NCBI GenBank assembly: GCA_041671765.1
Contig: JBAZAX010000004.1
Coordinates: forward strand, 1-64,000
Length of the DNA stretch: 64,000 bases
From: JBAZAX01 sp041671765
GTDB lineage: Bacteria > Babelota > Babeliae > Babelales > RVW-14
Reading direction: 5' to 3'
Below are positions 1 through 7,347 of the stretch, one piece after another (position 1 is the stretch's first letter; each line of letters opens with the position of its first letter). Position numbers and translations under genes: made by a program. The notes below the pieces were generated by a model. It worked only from the letters and a program-made list of their open reading frames with translations, ran no database searches and was not told the DNA's origin.

Positions 1-296
1 CTGTCCTGCTTATTCTCGGTGGACTCAATAAGGGCGTTGATCGTTCACCAATTATCAAAGAGCTTGAGCAAACCAATGGGTTAAAAAAGGTTTATTGCTA
101 TGGACCTTCATGCAGCGACTTTGGTTTAGCATCGTGCAATTTTGGCTCATTGGAAGAGATTCTTCAAGACGTCACAAACATAATGCAGCCTGGCGACCAG
201 GTTTTATTTTCGCCTAGCGGCACAAGCTTCGATTTTTACCAAAATTACAAACATCGCGGACAGGTGTTCAAAGATTTGGTCTTGAAACTAAAATAA
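1..296 (+). CDS. murD: UDP-N-acetylmuramoylalanine--D-glutamate ligase, C-terminal end (partial)
   Basis: The gene is cut by the left edge of the window; the first complete codon is at 3 and about 97 residues remain. They read LILGGLNKGVD near the start and end with VLFSPSGTSFD, a YKHRG segment and a KDLV tail. This is the MurD C-terminal (ligand-binding, domain 3) signature, where the LxPAxASxDxFxxFxxRG motif closes the active site. MurD adds D-glutamate to UDP-MurNAc-L-Ala in the cytoplasmic steps of peptidoglycan synthesis, so the organism probably still makes a murein wall. The gene converges on adk across a palindromic terminator. Confidence 0.93.
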   Translation, partial: VLLILGGLNKGVDRSPIIKELEQTNGLKKVYCYGPSCSDFGLASCNFGSLEEILQDVTNIMQPGDQVLFSPSGTSFDFYQNYKHRGQVFKDLVLKLK

Positions 297-303
297 TAAA
301 TTT

Positions 304-365
304 AAACTTTTAATAATAAAAAAGAGCCGATGTTTAAACCGGCTCTTTTTTATTATTAAAAGTTT
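304..365. terminator. Bidirectional terminator, perfect 26-bp palindrome arms
   Basis: Arms 304-329 and 340-365 are perfectly complementary, with a 10-nt loop at 330-339. A GC-rich core (GAGCCG/CGGCTC) is flanked by A-rich sequence on the left arm and T-rich on the right, so the RNA ends in a U-tract when read from either side. It lies between the convergent murD and adk stops. Confidence 0.93.
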
Positions 366-377
366 GTTTATAAGTTT

Positions 378-1163
378 TTATAAAATTTTGGTGAAATTTT
401 CGTAAACTTCATCTACAGAAAGTTTTGAAGCATTTATTTCTTCAATCTTAATATTATTTTTTCTATAAAAACTTAATACATCGTCGCTGTATTTTGCGTA
501 GACGCTTAATCTTTCGCGTACAACTTGTTCAGTATCGTCTTGTCTTCTTATGAGTTTAGATCCGCATTTTTCGCAGATAAGATTGTTTGGATCTTTCATA
601 AGTTTAAGTGAGTATGTTGTTTGACAAGCCTTGTTTTCACACATTACTCTGTTGGTGATTCTATCAACGATCTCTTCCTCTGGAACAATAATTGAAACTA
701 CTCTGAACTTATAATCTTTAAAATTTGTATTTAATAAATTGAGCAAAAGTTCAGCCTGTTTAGCTGTTCTTGGATAACCGTCTAAAATAATTGTTTTGTT
801 ATCAGCGGTCTCTTTTGAGAGCCAGTCTTCAACCATGTCTGAAATAAGTTCGTCAGGTACGAGCTTGCCTTCTTTGATGATAGATGTTATTAGTTTAGAT
901 TTTTCATCATCTTTGGTCATTGCTGATCGGCATAAATTTCCTGTTGATAAAACCTTGAAATTGAGCTTTTCTACGCATCGTTCAGCCAATGTTCCCTTGC
1001 CGGATCCAGGTGCTCCAAAAAATGAAAATATTGTTTTTCCCATTTGTTTACCTTCTATTTCTTTTGATTCTTCAGTTGTGGCCTTATTTTTATCAGAACT
1101 AAAATTACATGCTGGCAATACCAGCCCTGCTGCAATTAAAAGCCAAAAATTTCTATAAACCAT
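378..1163 (-). CDS. adk: Adenylate kinase with lipoprotein-type N-terminal extension
   Basis: 261 residues. The catalytic part starts at residue 41 (MGKTIFSFF) and has the P-loop GAPGSGKGT at 50-58, a DGYPR motif near 128-132 and a LID with four cysteines (C175, C180, C197, C200) of the zinc-binding type. It interconverts ATP, AMP and ADP. The unusual part is residues 1-40: a basic start, a hydrophobic stretch and an LPAC lipobox (Cys19), as in an exported lipoprotein. Both possible starts have good ribosome sites: AGGAG upstream of the ATG at 1163, and AGAAGG seven bases before the internal ATG at 1043. The gene may therefore make a lipidated exported form and a normal cytoplasmic form. The kinase assignment is firm; dual targeting is inference. 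Confidence 0.93.
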   Translation of the reverse strand: MVYRNFWLLIAAGLVLPACNFSSDKNKATTEESKEIEGKQMGKTIFSFFGAPGSGKGTLAERCVEKLNFKVLSTGNLCRSAMTKDDEKSKLITSIIKEGKLVPDELISDMVEDWLSKETADNKTIILDGYPRTAKQAELLLNLLNTNFKDYKFRVVSIIVPEEEIVDRITNRVMCENKACQTTYSLKLMKDPNNLICEKCGSKLIRRQDDTEQVVRERLSVYAKYSDDVLSFYRKNNIKIEEINASKLSVDEVYENFTKIL

Positions 1164-1386
1164 GACAAACTCCTAAAAAATGCCTAAAAAACACAATTTT
1201 AACCCAAAAAACTCACTTTTTAAGTTAAAGCTAATTTTACAAAAAGTAATACAAATGTATAACTATTTTTTGCAAATTACGCAACTTTTAATTTCATTTT
1301 TTAACCTGAAGCCCAGCTGAATCGTTATTTTTGGTAATTGTGGGGGGGGTTTATGCTTACAGGCGGACGTTTCTGTTTATTTTCGT

Positions 1387-1414
1387 TCGACATTTTGGTT
1401 TATCATGCTATAAT
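1387..1414 (+). promoter_or_regulatory. Promoter of the RRM gene (extended -10)
   Basis: TCGACA at 1387-1392, a 16-bp spacer, then TATAAT at 1409-1414 preceded by TG one base upstream. This is a near-consensus sigma-70-type promoter about 40 bp before the start codon. The rest of the 1164-1453 spacer is AT-rich apart from a run of eight G at about 1341-1348; I see no other gene in it. Confidence 0.75.
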
Positions 1415-1423
1415 CAAAGAAGT

Positions 1424-1879
1424 TAAGTGAAATTCTTTTTTTAGGAGTATCTGATGAAAATCTACGTTGGCAATTTGTCTCGTGTTGTAACCGAGTCAGA
1501 TTTGCGCCAAGCATTTGAAGCATTTGGACAAGTTATGTCGGCTTTGATCTTGAAAGATAAGTTTAGTGGTGAACCTAGAGGTTTTGGATTTGTTGAGATG
1601 CCATCTGCCGGCGAAGCAGAATCTGCAATTGCAGGCTTGAATGGCACTGAACTTGGCGGTCAGACTTTAAAAGTCAACGAAGCTCGTCCAAAAGCTGATA
1701 GACCTCGTTTTGGAGGTAATGGTGGTGGGTCTCGTGGCGGCGATCGTCGCGGTGGTGGCAGCAGTGGTGGATTCGGTGGTCCTCGCAGAAGCAGCCGGTT
1801 TTAATATTTTAAATTAATTGATAGTTTTAAGTACAATTTATTGTACTTACGTTTTTTAGATTGATAAGAATTTCACTTA
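1424..1879. repeat. 14-bp inverted repeat in the 5' and 3' untranslated regions of the RRM gene
   Basis: TAAGTGAAATTCTT at 1424-1437 is the exact reverse complement of AAGAATTTCACTTA at 1866-1879. The first copy is just before the Shine-Dalgarno sequence, the second is between the stop codon and the terminator, so both would be in the mRNA and could pair end to end. Only the two arms are repeated; the interval between them is the gene. Confidence 0.8.
1454..1804 (+). CDS. Glycine-rich RRM RNA-binding protein
   Basis: 116 residues with one RNA-recognition motif over about 1-80: RNP2 is IYVGNL near the N-terminus and RNP1 is RGFGFVEM near residues 43-50. A C-terminal tail of about 30 residues is rich in Gly and Arg (RGG-like). 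This is the architecture of the small cold-inducible single-RRM proteins of cyanobacteria and other bacteria, which bind RNA and act as chaperones. The start is fixed by TTAGGAG eight bases upstream. The gene is a single transcription unit with its own promoter and terminator, and its mRNA has complementary 5' and 3' ends. Confidence 0.92.
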   Translation: MKIYVGNLSRVVTESDLRQAFEAFGQVMSALILKDKFSGEPRGFGFVEMPSAGEAESAIAGLNGTELGGQTLKVNEARPKADRPRFGGNGGGSRGGDRRGGGSSGGFGGPRRSSRF

Positions 1880-1886
1880 GGTTTGA

Positions 1887-1920
1887 CCGCTGGAACACAA
1901 ATTCCAGCGGCTCTTTTTTT
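1887..1920 (+). terminator. Rho-independent terminator of the RRM gene
   Basis: A 9-bp perfect stem CCGCTGGAA/TTCCAGCGG (1887-1895 and 1902-1910) with a 6-nt loop, followed by CTC and seven T. Confidence 0.93.
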
Positions 1921-2046
1921 GTCGAAATCGACGGATGTTTGGATTTTTGTTTTTCTGCAAATTGACTCAAATTAGTTGAATCTGTTAATGTTTTGTTAGT
2001 GGTCATATGTTTTGTACTTAAATTTTGTATTTAAAAGATATTTATT

Positions 2047-4560
2047 ATGATTTTGAATGAACTTTTGGAACGTAATGCGGTTGAATATGCAAATTCTCCT
2101 GCGCTAACCATGCGGATGGGATATCGGACTGTTAGTTTGAATTATAAGCAGGTTTATGATTTGTCTTGTAAGATTGCTTTGTTTCTTCAACAACAAGGCA
2201 TAGGTAAAGGAGATAGGGTAATTATTTTTGCCCCAAACTCTCCATACTGGGTCTGTGCTTTTTGGGGAGTGCTTTTGAATGGAAGTATTGCCGTTCCGGT
2301 CAATGTTCAAAGTACATCACAAATGATTGATAAAATTGTGGCTCAAACGGATGCCAAATTAATTTTTATGGGTAAATATTTAAAATATAATTCAAAATAT
2401 GATTTGGGGATTCCATCTTTTGTTATTGATTTTATCGACGAATTGGTGGAAGAATTTGATCCGAGCAATTTTAAAAAAATTGATTTAAACCAAGATGACC
2501 TGATTGAAATTTTGTATACATCTGGAACGACAGGGGATCCAAAAGGGGTTATGCTTACTCACAGTAATCTGCTTTCAAATGTTCAGGCCATTTCGACAAT
2601 AATTGTATTAAAGCCTGGTGTTGTTCGTCTTCTTTCGATTTTACCGTTGACTCACATTTTTGAACAAACAATTGGGTTGATGTTGGCATTTTTTTATGCA
2701 GCGCACATCATTTATGCCCATTCATACGCTGCCATTGGTGATTTGTTGCGTGAATATCGTATAGATAAAATGATCGCAGTTCCTGAATTTTTGAAAGTTT
2801 TCATGCAAAGAATCAAGTTTGATGCGCAAAGTAAGGGAAGGCTGGGATTTTTTGAGTCGATGCTTTCTATATCTCAAAAATTAGACAATAAGTTTATATC
2901 CAAGATTTTGCTTTATCCTGTTCGTCGTAAAATTGGAAGCAGTCTTAATACAATAGCAACCGGAGGAGCACCTCTTGAGCCTGAACTCGAACGTGAATGG
3001 CGTGCATTAGGAATTGATTTAATACAGGGTTATGGACTTACAGAAACGTCACCGGTAGTTTGCTTAAATTCTTTTGATTCCCATCGTTTAGGTTCAGTCG
3101 GAAAGGTTTTACCAGGCGTTAATGTTAGACTTGGGGAGGATGGCGAAATATTGGTAAAAGGGCCTGGGGTGTTTCAGGGATATTACAAAGACGAAGAAAA
3201 GAACAGGCAGGTGTTCATCGATGATGGATGGTTCAGAACTGGCGACATGGGATATTTTGATCAAGATGGTTTTTTATTTTTAAAAGGTCGAAAGAAATAC
3301 ATGATTCTTGGCAGTGGTGGCCAGAATGTATTTCCCGAGGATATTGAACTCGAATTAAATAAAATTGCCGGAGTTAGAGACAGTTGTGTATTGGGTATAG
3401 AACGTGGTCATGGACCTGTTCAAATTCACGCAGTGTTGCTACTTGATCCATCAGTTACCGACCTAGAAAAGAACGATCCGGAAAAAATTATTGAACATGC
3501 AAATTCAAATCTTGCATCATATCAGCTTATAAATACAGGGTCTGTTTGGGTTGAAGATGATTTTCCTCGATCTGCTACACGTAAAATTAAACGAGATGAT
3601 GTGAAAAAAATTTTACTGGCGCAGATGAATGGCGAGAAAAAACACATTGTAGGTGATGGTAAAAGTAGAATTATCAATATTATAAGTAATATTTCCGGTG
3701 TTGCCCCAGACAAAATTAATTTAAATACTCGTATTGTGCGAGATTTAAATATGGACTCTCTTATGCGTGTTGAATTAGTCATGCGCTTGGAATTGGACTT
3801 AGGGGTTACTATTGATGAATCTAAAATAAATGCACAAACGACAGTACATCAACTTGAGGAATTAGTTGAGAAATGCAGAGGTATAAAAAAGGTTGCAGGC
3901 TTAAAGCGTTGGCCTAGAAATATTTTTGTAAATTTTATAAGAAATTTGTGCCAGACTTTTGTTTTTTTAATCAGTCGAATTTTTATGTCTGTGCGAGTTG
4001 AAGGGCTTGAAAACTTAAAAGTTGGAAACTTAAAAGAATTAAAAAAGCCGGTAATTTTTATGCCAAACCATATAAGCTATCATGATGCTATTGCTGTTAT
4101 GTTTGCATTACCTGCTAAATTCAGAAAAAAAATAGCACTTGCGGCGGCTCGTGATGTTTTGTATGGCGAATATGCAAGATTTTCTTGGCTTGCAGAACTA
4201 TTTTTTAACTCTTATCCGTTATCCCGACTTGAGGATGAAAGTATTAAACTTGGACTTGAAAATACTGGAAAACTTATCGATTCAGGTTATTCAATTATTG
4301 TCTTTCCTGAAGGTAAAATTAGTTTAGATGGAAGTCTTCAAACTCTCAAATTAGGGGCAGGTTTTATGGCAGTTGAGATGAATGTTGCCATTGTTCCGAT
4401 AAAAATTGAAGGAGCGGACAAAATTGCTCCCTATGGATGTGCTTTTCCGCGCAGACATGCAGTGGTTAAAATAAAAATTGGTAAACCGATTAAATTTAAA
4501 AAATCAGATTCATATGAGATGGCAAAAGAATGTATTGAAAAGGCAATGAGAGATTTATAA
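2047..4560 (+). CDS. Fused acyl-ACP/CoA synthetase, acyl carrier domain and PlsC-type acyltransferase
   Basis: 837 residues with three domains. An AMP-binding adenylation domain (about 1-520) has the P-loop-like TSGTTGDPKG near 158-167, GYGLTET near 328 and TGDMGYF. A phosphopantetheine carrier domain (about 540-610) has its attachment serine in DSL at Ser571. An acyltransferase domain (about 640-837) has NHISYHD with the HX4D pair His675/Asp680 and FPEG at 753-756. It would activate a fatty acid, hold it on its own carrier domain and transfer it to a lysophospholipid or glycerol phosphate at the inner membrane. The chemistry resembles Aas, but in E. coli Aas the acyltransferase comes first and there is no carrier domain. 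Free-standing gene, about 240 bp after the RRM terminator. Domain calls are firm; the exact acceptor is unknown. Confidence 0.87.
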   Translation: MILNELLERNAVEYANSPALTMRMGYRTVSLNYKQVYDLSCKIALFLQQQGIGKGDRVIIFAPNSPYWVCAFWGVLLNGSIAVPVNVQSTSQMIDKIVAQTDAKLIFMGKYLKYNSKYDLGIPSFVIDFIDELVEEFDPSNFKKIDLNQDDLIEILYTSGTTGDPKGVMLTHSNLLSNVQAISTIIVLKPGVVRLLSILPLTHIFEQTIGLMLAFFYAAHIIYAHSYAAIGDLLREYRIDKMIAVPEFLKVFMQRIKFDAQSKGRLGFFESMLSISQKLDNKFISKILLYPVRRKIGSSLNTIATGGAPLEPELEREWRALGIDLIQGYGLTETSPVVCLNSFDSHRLGSVGKVLPGVNVRLGEDGEILVKGPGVFQGYYKDEEKNRQVFIDDGWFRTGDMGYFDQDGFLFLKGRKKYMILGSGGQNVFPEDIELELNKIAGVRDSCVLGIERGHGPVQIHAVLLLDPSVTDLEKNDPEKIIEHANSNLASYQLINTGSVWVEDDFPRSATRKIKRDDVKKILLAQMNGEKKHIVGDGKSRIINIISNISGVAPDKINLNTRIVRDLNMDSLMRVELVMRLELDLGVTIDESKINAQTTVHQLEELVEKCRGIKKVAGLKRWPRNIFVNFIRNLCQTFVFLISRIFMSVRVEGLENLKVGNLKELKKPVIFMPNHISYHDAIAVMFALPAKFRKKIALAAARDVLYGEYARFSWLAELFFNSYPLSRLEDESIKLGLENTGKLIDSGYSIIVFPEGKISLDGSLQTLKLGAGFMAVEMNVAIVPIKIEGADKIAPYGCAFPRRHAVVKIKIGKPIKFKKSDSYEMAKECIEKAMRDL

Positions 4561-4593
4561 ATATAAAACGCTTTAAAATAAGCTTGATTTTCT

Positions 4594-5166
4594 TTAACCG
4601 CATAAAATATCGAATGTTGACCAATTATGATATTCCATGGATGGGTTATCTATTCTTAATTCAGTATTGGCATTGTTTGCAATAAGAAGTCGCATGATAG
4701 GTCCATGTTTTTGACTGTTGAATACCTTATACCACCAGGCGGCTATATGTAAAGCTGTCCATCCGTGGTGATAGCTGCCGGGAGCATTCACTTTTTCGTC
4801 AGGATTTGCACCAGAATTAATGAGTACACGTACTACTGCTTCATGTCCTTGCTCAGCTGCTATCTGTAATAATGTCCAGCCATTATAACCATATTCTCTA
4901 TCATTTACTCTCATATTAGCTAGTGCGCCAGGTTTCATAAAATTCATACTAGCTAGTATCCCAACTACTATTTCAGAATTTCCTTGATTAGTTGCGGTAA
5001 TAAGTGCGTCAATAAAACCTTTAAGAACCTCGCGTTTTTTTGCCAAATCTTCATGACGATAAGGTTGTTGAAACGGCTTGTTTTCTTGGGATTTCATTGC
5101 AAATGAAGCTGAGTGATCTGAAAAAATAAGAATAACTGTCAACAATATTTTATTAAAATATTTCAT
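4594..5166 (-). CDS. Exported ankyrin-repeat protein
   Basis: 190 residues. The N-terminus is a Sec signal peptide (basic start, hydrophobic ILLTVILIF, likely cleavage after SFA). The mature part has about three ankyrin repeats: one begins at GWTLLQIAAEQGHEAVV, the next at GWTALHIAAWW, and the last is incomplete (NWSTFDIL). Ankyrin repeats mediate protein-protein contacts; an exported form in an intracellular bacterium is a plausible host-facing protein, but no target is visible. It converges on the acyltransferase fusion gene with only 33 bp between them and no strong terminator. Confidence 0.8.
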   Translation of the reverse strand: MKYFNKILLTVILIFSDHSASFAMKSQENKPFQQPYRHEDLAKKREVLKGFIDALITATNQGNSEIVVGILASMNFMKPGALANMRVNDREYGYNGWTLLQIAAEQGHEAVVRVLINSGANPDEKVNAPGSYHHGWTALHIAAWWYKVFNSQKHGPIMRLLIANNANTELRIDNPSMEYHNWSTFDILCG

Positions 5167-5233
5167 AATAAGTTTATATCAAAATATACTTGTTATACTT
5201 TTTATTTAGTTAAATTTTGAAAAGCAGGCCAAT

Positions 5234-5710
5234 CTATCCGTTTATTAATCTATATGGGATTAAAAGTGCCTCATATTCTATGCTTCTCATTTCTTCAAGC
5301 CATTGGTGTAAATCAAGCACATACCCTCCCAAGAGTGAGTCAGCTTTAGCTTGAAATTTATCTTGTGTTGAAAAATCACAAAAACAGTAGTCACGCAAAT
5401 ATTTGGGTGACAAATTTTCTGGGTTACATAAATATCTGCTGCGAATAAATCTTGCATGTGCATCTTGGTAAGAAGTAAGCACTGCTGTTATTTTTAAAAT
5501 TTTAGCGTCTTCACTCATCCCTTCATTAAAATCTTTTAATCTTAGAAAGCTATTTTTAATATTATTAGTCAGTTTGAAAGAACCCATAACTTGGATTACT
5601 GCGTCTTTTTGTTTAGCATCTAATTCTTTCGAGCTAAATATAGTCATTGCATGTGATTCTGAGTATGCAATTGTCAAAAAAGATAGAATTACAATATTAA
5701 TCTTATTCAT
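5234..5710 (-). CDS. Exported protein of unknown family
   Basis: 158 residues. A signal peptide is clear (hydrophobic INIVILSFLTIAY then SHA before MTIFS). The mature part is predicted largely helical and carries a Cys pair in RDYCFCDFS. No domain is recognised. It lies 67 bp upstream of the ankyrin gene on the same strand, so the two may be co-transcribed. Confidence 0.65.
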   Translation of the reverse strand: MNKINIVILSFLTIAYSESHAMTIFSSKELDAKQKDAVIQVMGSFKLTNNIKNSFLRLKDFNEGMSEDAKILKITAVLTSYQDAHARFIRSRYLCNPENLSPKYLRDYCFCDFSTQDKFQAKADSLLGGYVLDLHQWLEEMRSIEYEALLIPYRLING

Positions 5711-5861
5711 GATTGCCTCGTTTAAACTTGTTTTTAAATTTGGGAATGACTGAGAAAAGCCTTAGTCATGATTACTTAAGGGGTTGCCATTCTAGCAATA
5801 ATTAAAACAGGTGTCAAAAAATTAATTCGTGAACAAAACCGATTTAATAATAATTTTTTTC

Positions 5862-5891
5862 TTGACAATAATTATACATTTTTGTTTTAAT
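5862..5891 (+). promoter_or_regulatory. Promoter of the asnA leader
   Basis: A perfect -35 box TTGACA at 5862-5867, an 18-bp spacer and TTTAAT at 5886-5891. Transcription would start near 5898, about 45 nt before the leader peptide ATG. The 5711-5861 stretch before it is AT-rich with nothing else recognised. Confidence 0.7.
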
Positions 5892-5942
5892 GAATTTCAA
5901 TATATTTAGGTAAACTTTAAAATCAGTTTAAAAAAGTTAGAC

Positions 5943-6047
5943 ATGATGATGGCTTTAATCAGTTCCCAGCTTATTAGTTTTAATAATCAAAATAATAATA
6001 ATAATAACCAAACAATTGGTTGTGCTGGGGTGTTGTTAAAACCTTAA
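5943..6047 (+). CDS. Asparagine-rich leader peptide of asnA
   Basis: A 34-codon open frame starting with three ATG codons and ending at TAA 6045-6047. Codons 14-22 read NNQNNNNNN, eight Asn codons (seven AAT, one AAC) within nine. A run of codons for the amino acid made by the downstream gene is the hallmark of ribosome-mediated attenuation (compare the his, leu and phe leaders). The frame ends about 22 nt before the terminator hairpin that precedes asnA. No convincing Shine-Dalgarno sequence is seen; initiation may use any of the three ATGs. The short length means homology searches will be uninformative, so support is positional and structural. Confidence 0.75.
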   Translation: MMMALISSQLISFNNQNNNNNNQTIGCAGVLLKP

Positions 6048-6102
6048 ATAAAACCAAGAATAAAAAATAAAAACCCCAGCTTAAATAGAGCTGGGGTTTT
6101 TT
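5964..6102 (+). promoter_or_regulatory. Predicted asparagine attenuator: four mutually exclusive pairing segments
   Basis: Segment 1 TCCCAGC (5964-5970) is inside the leader peptide. Segment 2 GCTGGGGT (6024-6031) follows the Asn codons. Segment 3 ACCCCAGC (6073-6080) and segment 4 GCTGGGGT (6090-6097) form the terminator. Segments 1:2, 2:3 and 3:4 are each complementary. The Asn codons lie between segments 1 and 2. A ribosome stalled for lack of Asn-tRNA would cover segment 1, free segment 2 to pair with 3, and prevent the terminator. With ample Asn the ribosome reaches the leader stop, covers segment 2, and 3:4 terminates. Confidence 0.75.
6069..6102 (+). terminator. Attenuator terminator upstream of asnA
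   Basis: A 13-bp stem (6069-6081 with 6089-6101) whose GC part is CCCCAGCT/AGCTGGGG, a 7-nt loop, and a run of six T ending at 6102. It lies 30 nt before the asnA start and cannot be the end of an upstream plus-strand gene, because the only one is the leader frame. Confidence 0.88.
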
Positions 6103-6131
6103 AGTTTAACCCCATGATGAAAGGAAGAACG

Positions 6132-7190
6132 ATGTTGTGTATGCAGGAGTTGAAATCAAAAAATAGCGATTGCGAAAAGTATTCGTCGTTACTGGGATTA
6201 CGAGATACTGAAAAGGCAATTTATTTAATTAAAAAGAATTTTCAAGAAGAGTTAGCTCGAGCTCTTAATTTAACCAGAGTTACTGCTCCAATTTTTGTTA
6301 GAGATGGGACTGGAATTAATGATGATTTAAATGGAACGGAGCGACCTGTCTCTTTTTTTGTAAAATCTGATAATGACTCAAAGGCTGTGATTGTGCATTC
6401 CCTTGCAAAATGGAAGAGGATGGCTTTGGGAAGTCATGGGTTCTTGCCTGGTGAGGGTATTTATACGGACATGAATGCAATACGTGCAGACGAAGAACTT
6501 GACGCTTTGCATTCTTTGTATGTTGATCAGTGGGATTGGGAAAGGGTTATAACCAAGCAGGACCGTAATGTTGAATTTCTAAAGATGATAGTTCGTAAGA
6601 TTTATAAGACCATAGTTGGTACAGAACTTGAACTTGCCACGCATTTTCCGCAAATAAAGCCTTCTCTTCCGATGGATATTCATTTTGTGCATGCAGAGCA
6701 ACTTGAGGATTTATACCCTTCATTATCACGTAAGGAGCGTGAGAATGAAATTTGCAAGAAGTATGGGGCAGTTTTTCTAATAGGGATAGGTGGAAATTTG
6801 AAAGATGGTATCCCACACGATGGCAGAGCGCCCGATTATGATGATTGGTCAACTTCAACATATGATGGATTTAAGGGCATGAACGGCGATATTTTGGTCT
6901 GGAATCCAGTTTTAAAAATGGCATTTGAGTTATCTTCTATGGGAATTCGTGTTGATAAAACTGCTTTAGACGAGCAGCTTAAGATTGTGGGCAAAGAGGA
7001 TAGAAAAAAACTAATGTTTCACAAAATGCTTTTGGACGACAAATTGCCTTTATCCATTGGCGGCGGAATTGGACAGTCCAGATTGTGTATGTTTTTATTA
7101 AAAAAGGCACACATTGGAGAGGTTCAGGTAAGTGTTTGGTCGGATGCAATGGTCAAAAATTGTTTAGAAAAAGGCATATTTTTACTCTAG
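6132..7190 (+). CDS. asnA: Aspartate--ammonia ligase (asparagine synthetase A)
   Basis: 352 residues from the ATG at 6132, chosen because AAGGAAG lies six bases upstream; the earlier in-frame ATGs at 6114 and 6117 have no ribosome site. AsnA makes asparagine from aspartate, ammonia and ATP. Family motifs are very clear: VHSLAKWKR, GEGIYTDMNA, DQWDWE, APDYDDW, NGDILVWNPV, ELSSMGIRVD and GGGIGQSRL near the C-terminus. It has the class II aminoacyl-tRNA-synthetase-like fold known for AsnA. Length is slightly above the E. coli enzyme (about 330). The upstream leader peptide and terminator suggest control by Asn-tRNA supply. asnS lies about 9 kb away. Confidence 0.97.
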   Translation: MLCMQELKSKNSDCEKYSSLLGLRDTEKAIYLIKKNFQEELARALNLTRVTAPIFVRDGTGINDDLNGTERPVSFFVKSDNDSKAVIVHSLAKWKRMALGSHGFLPGEGIYTDMNAIRADEELDALHSLYVDQWDWERVITKQDRNVEFLKMIVRKIYKTIVGTELELATHFPQIKPSLPMDIHFVHAEQLEDLYPSLSRKERENEICKKYGAVFLIGIGGNLKDGIPHDGRAPDYDDWSTSTYDGFKGMNGDILVWNPVLKMAFELSSMGIRVDKTALDEQLKIVGKEDRKKLMFHKMLLDDKLPLSIGGGIGQSRLCMFLLKKAHIGEVQVSVWSDAMVKNCLEKGIFLL

Positions 7191-7232
7191 TTATTTTATT
7201 ACTTGAAAATATTATTTTTTACTAAGAATTAT

Positions 7233-7259
7233 GGGCAGGAGATGTCGAGTCTTCTGCCC
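7233..7259 (+). terminator. Hairpin after asnA, weak terminator
   Basis: GGGCAGGAGA (7233-7242) pairs with TCTTCTGCCC (7250-7259) with one G-U pair and a 7-nt loop. The following sequence is only moderately T-rich, so termination may be inefficient and glyQS could be partly read through. Confidence 0.45.
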
Positions 7260-7347
7260 TCTTAAATTAGTATTTTTAAACATAAAGTTTTATGGTATCT
7301 TAAAGCATGCGAAATTTGATGTTTAACGCTTTAACCTAGGATTTATC

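Noticed and set aside
5862..6131. A T-box riboswitch as the asnA leader
   Set aside because: No AGGGUGGNACCGCG-like T-box sequence or specifier stem is seen, whereas an Asn-rich open frame and classical attenuator pairing are present.
6114..6134. asnA starting at the ATG at 6114
   Set aside because: The ATGs at 6114 and 6117 have no ribosome site. AAGGAAG is correctly spaced for the ATG at 6132.
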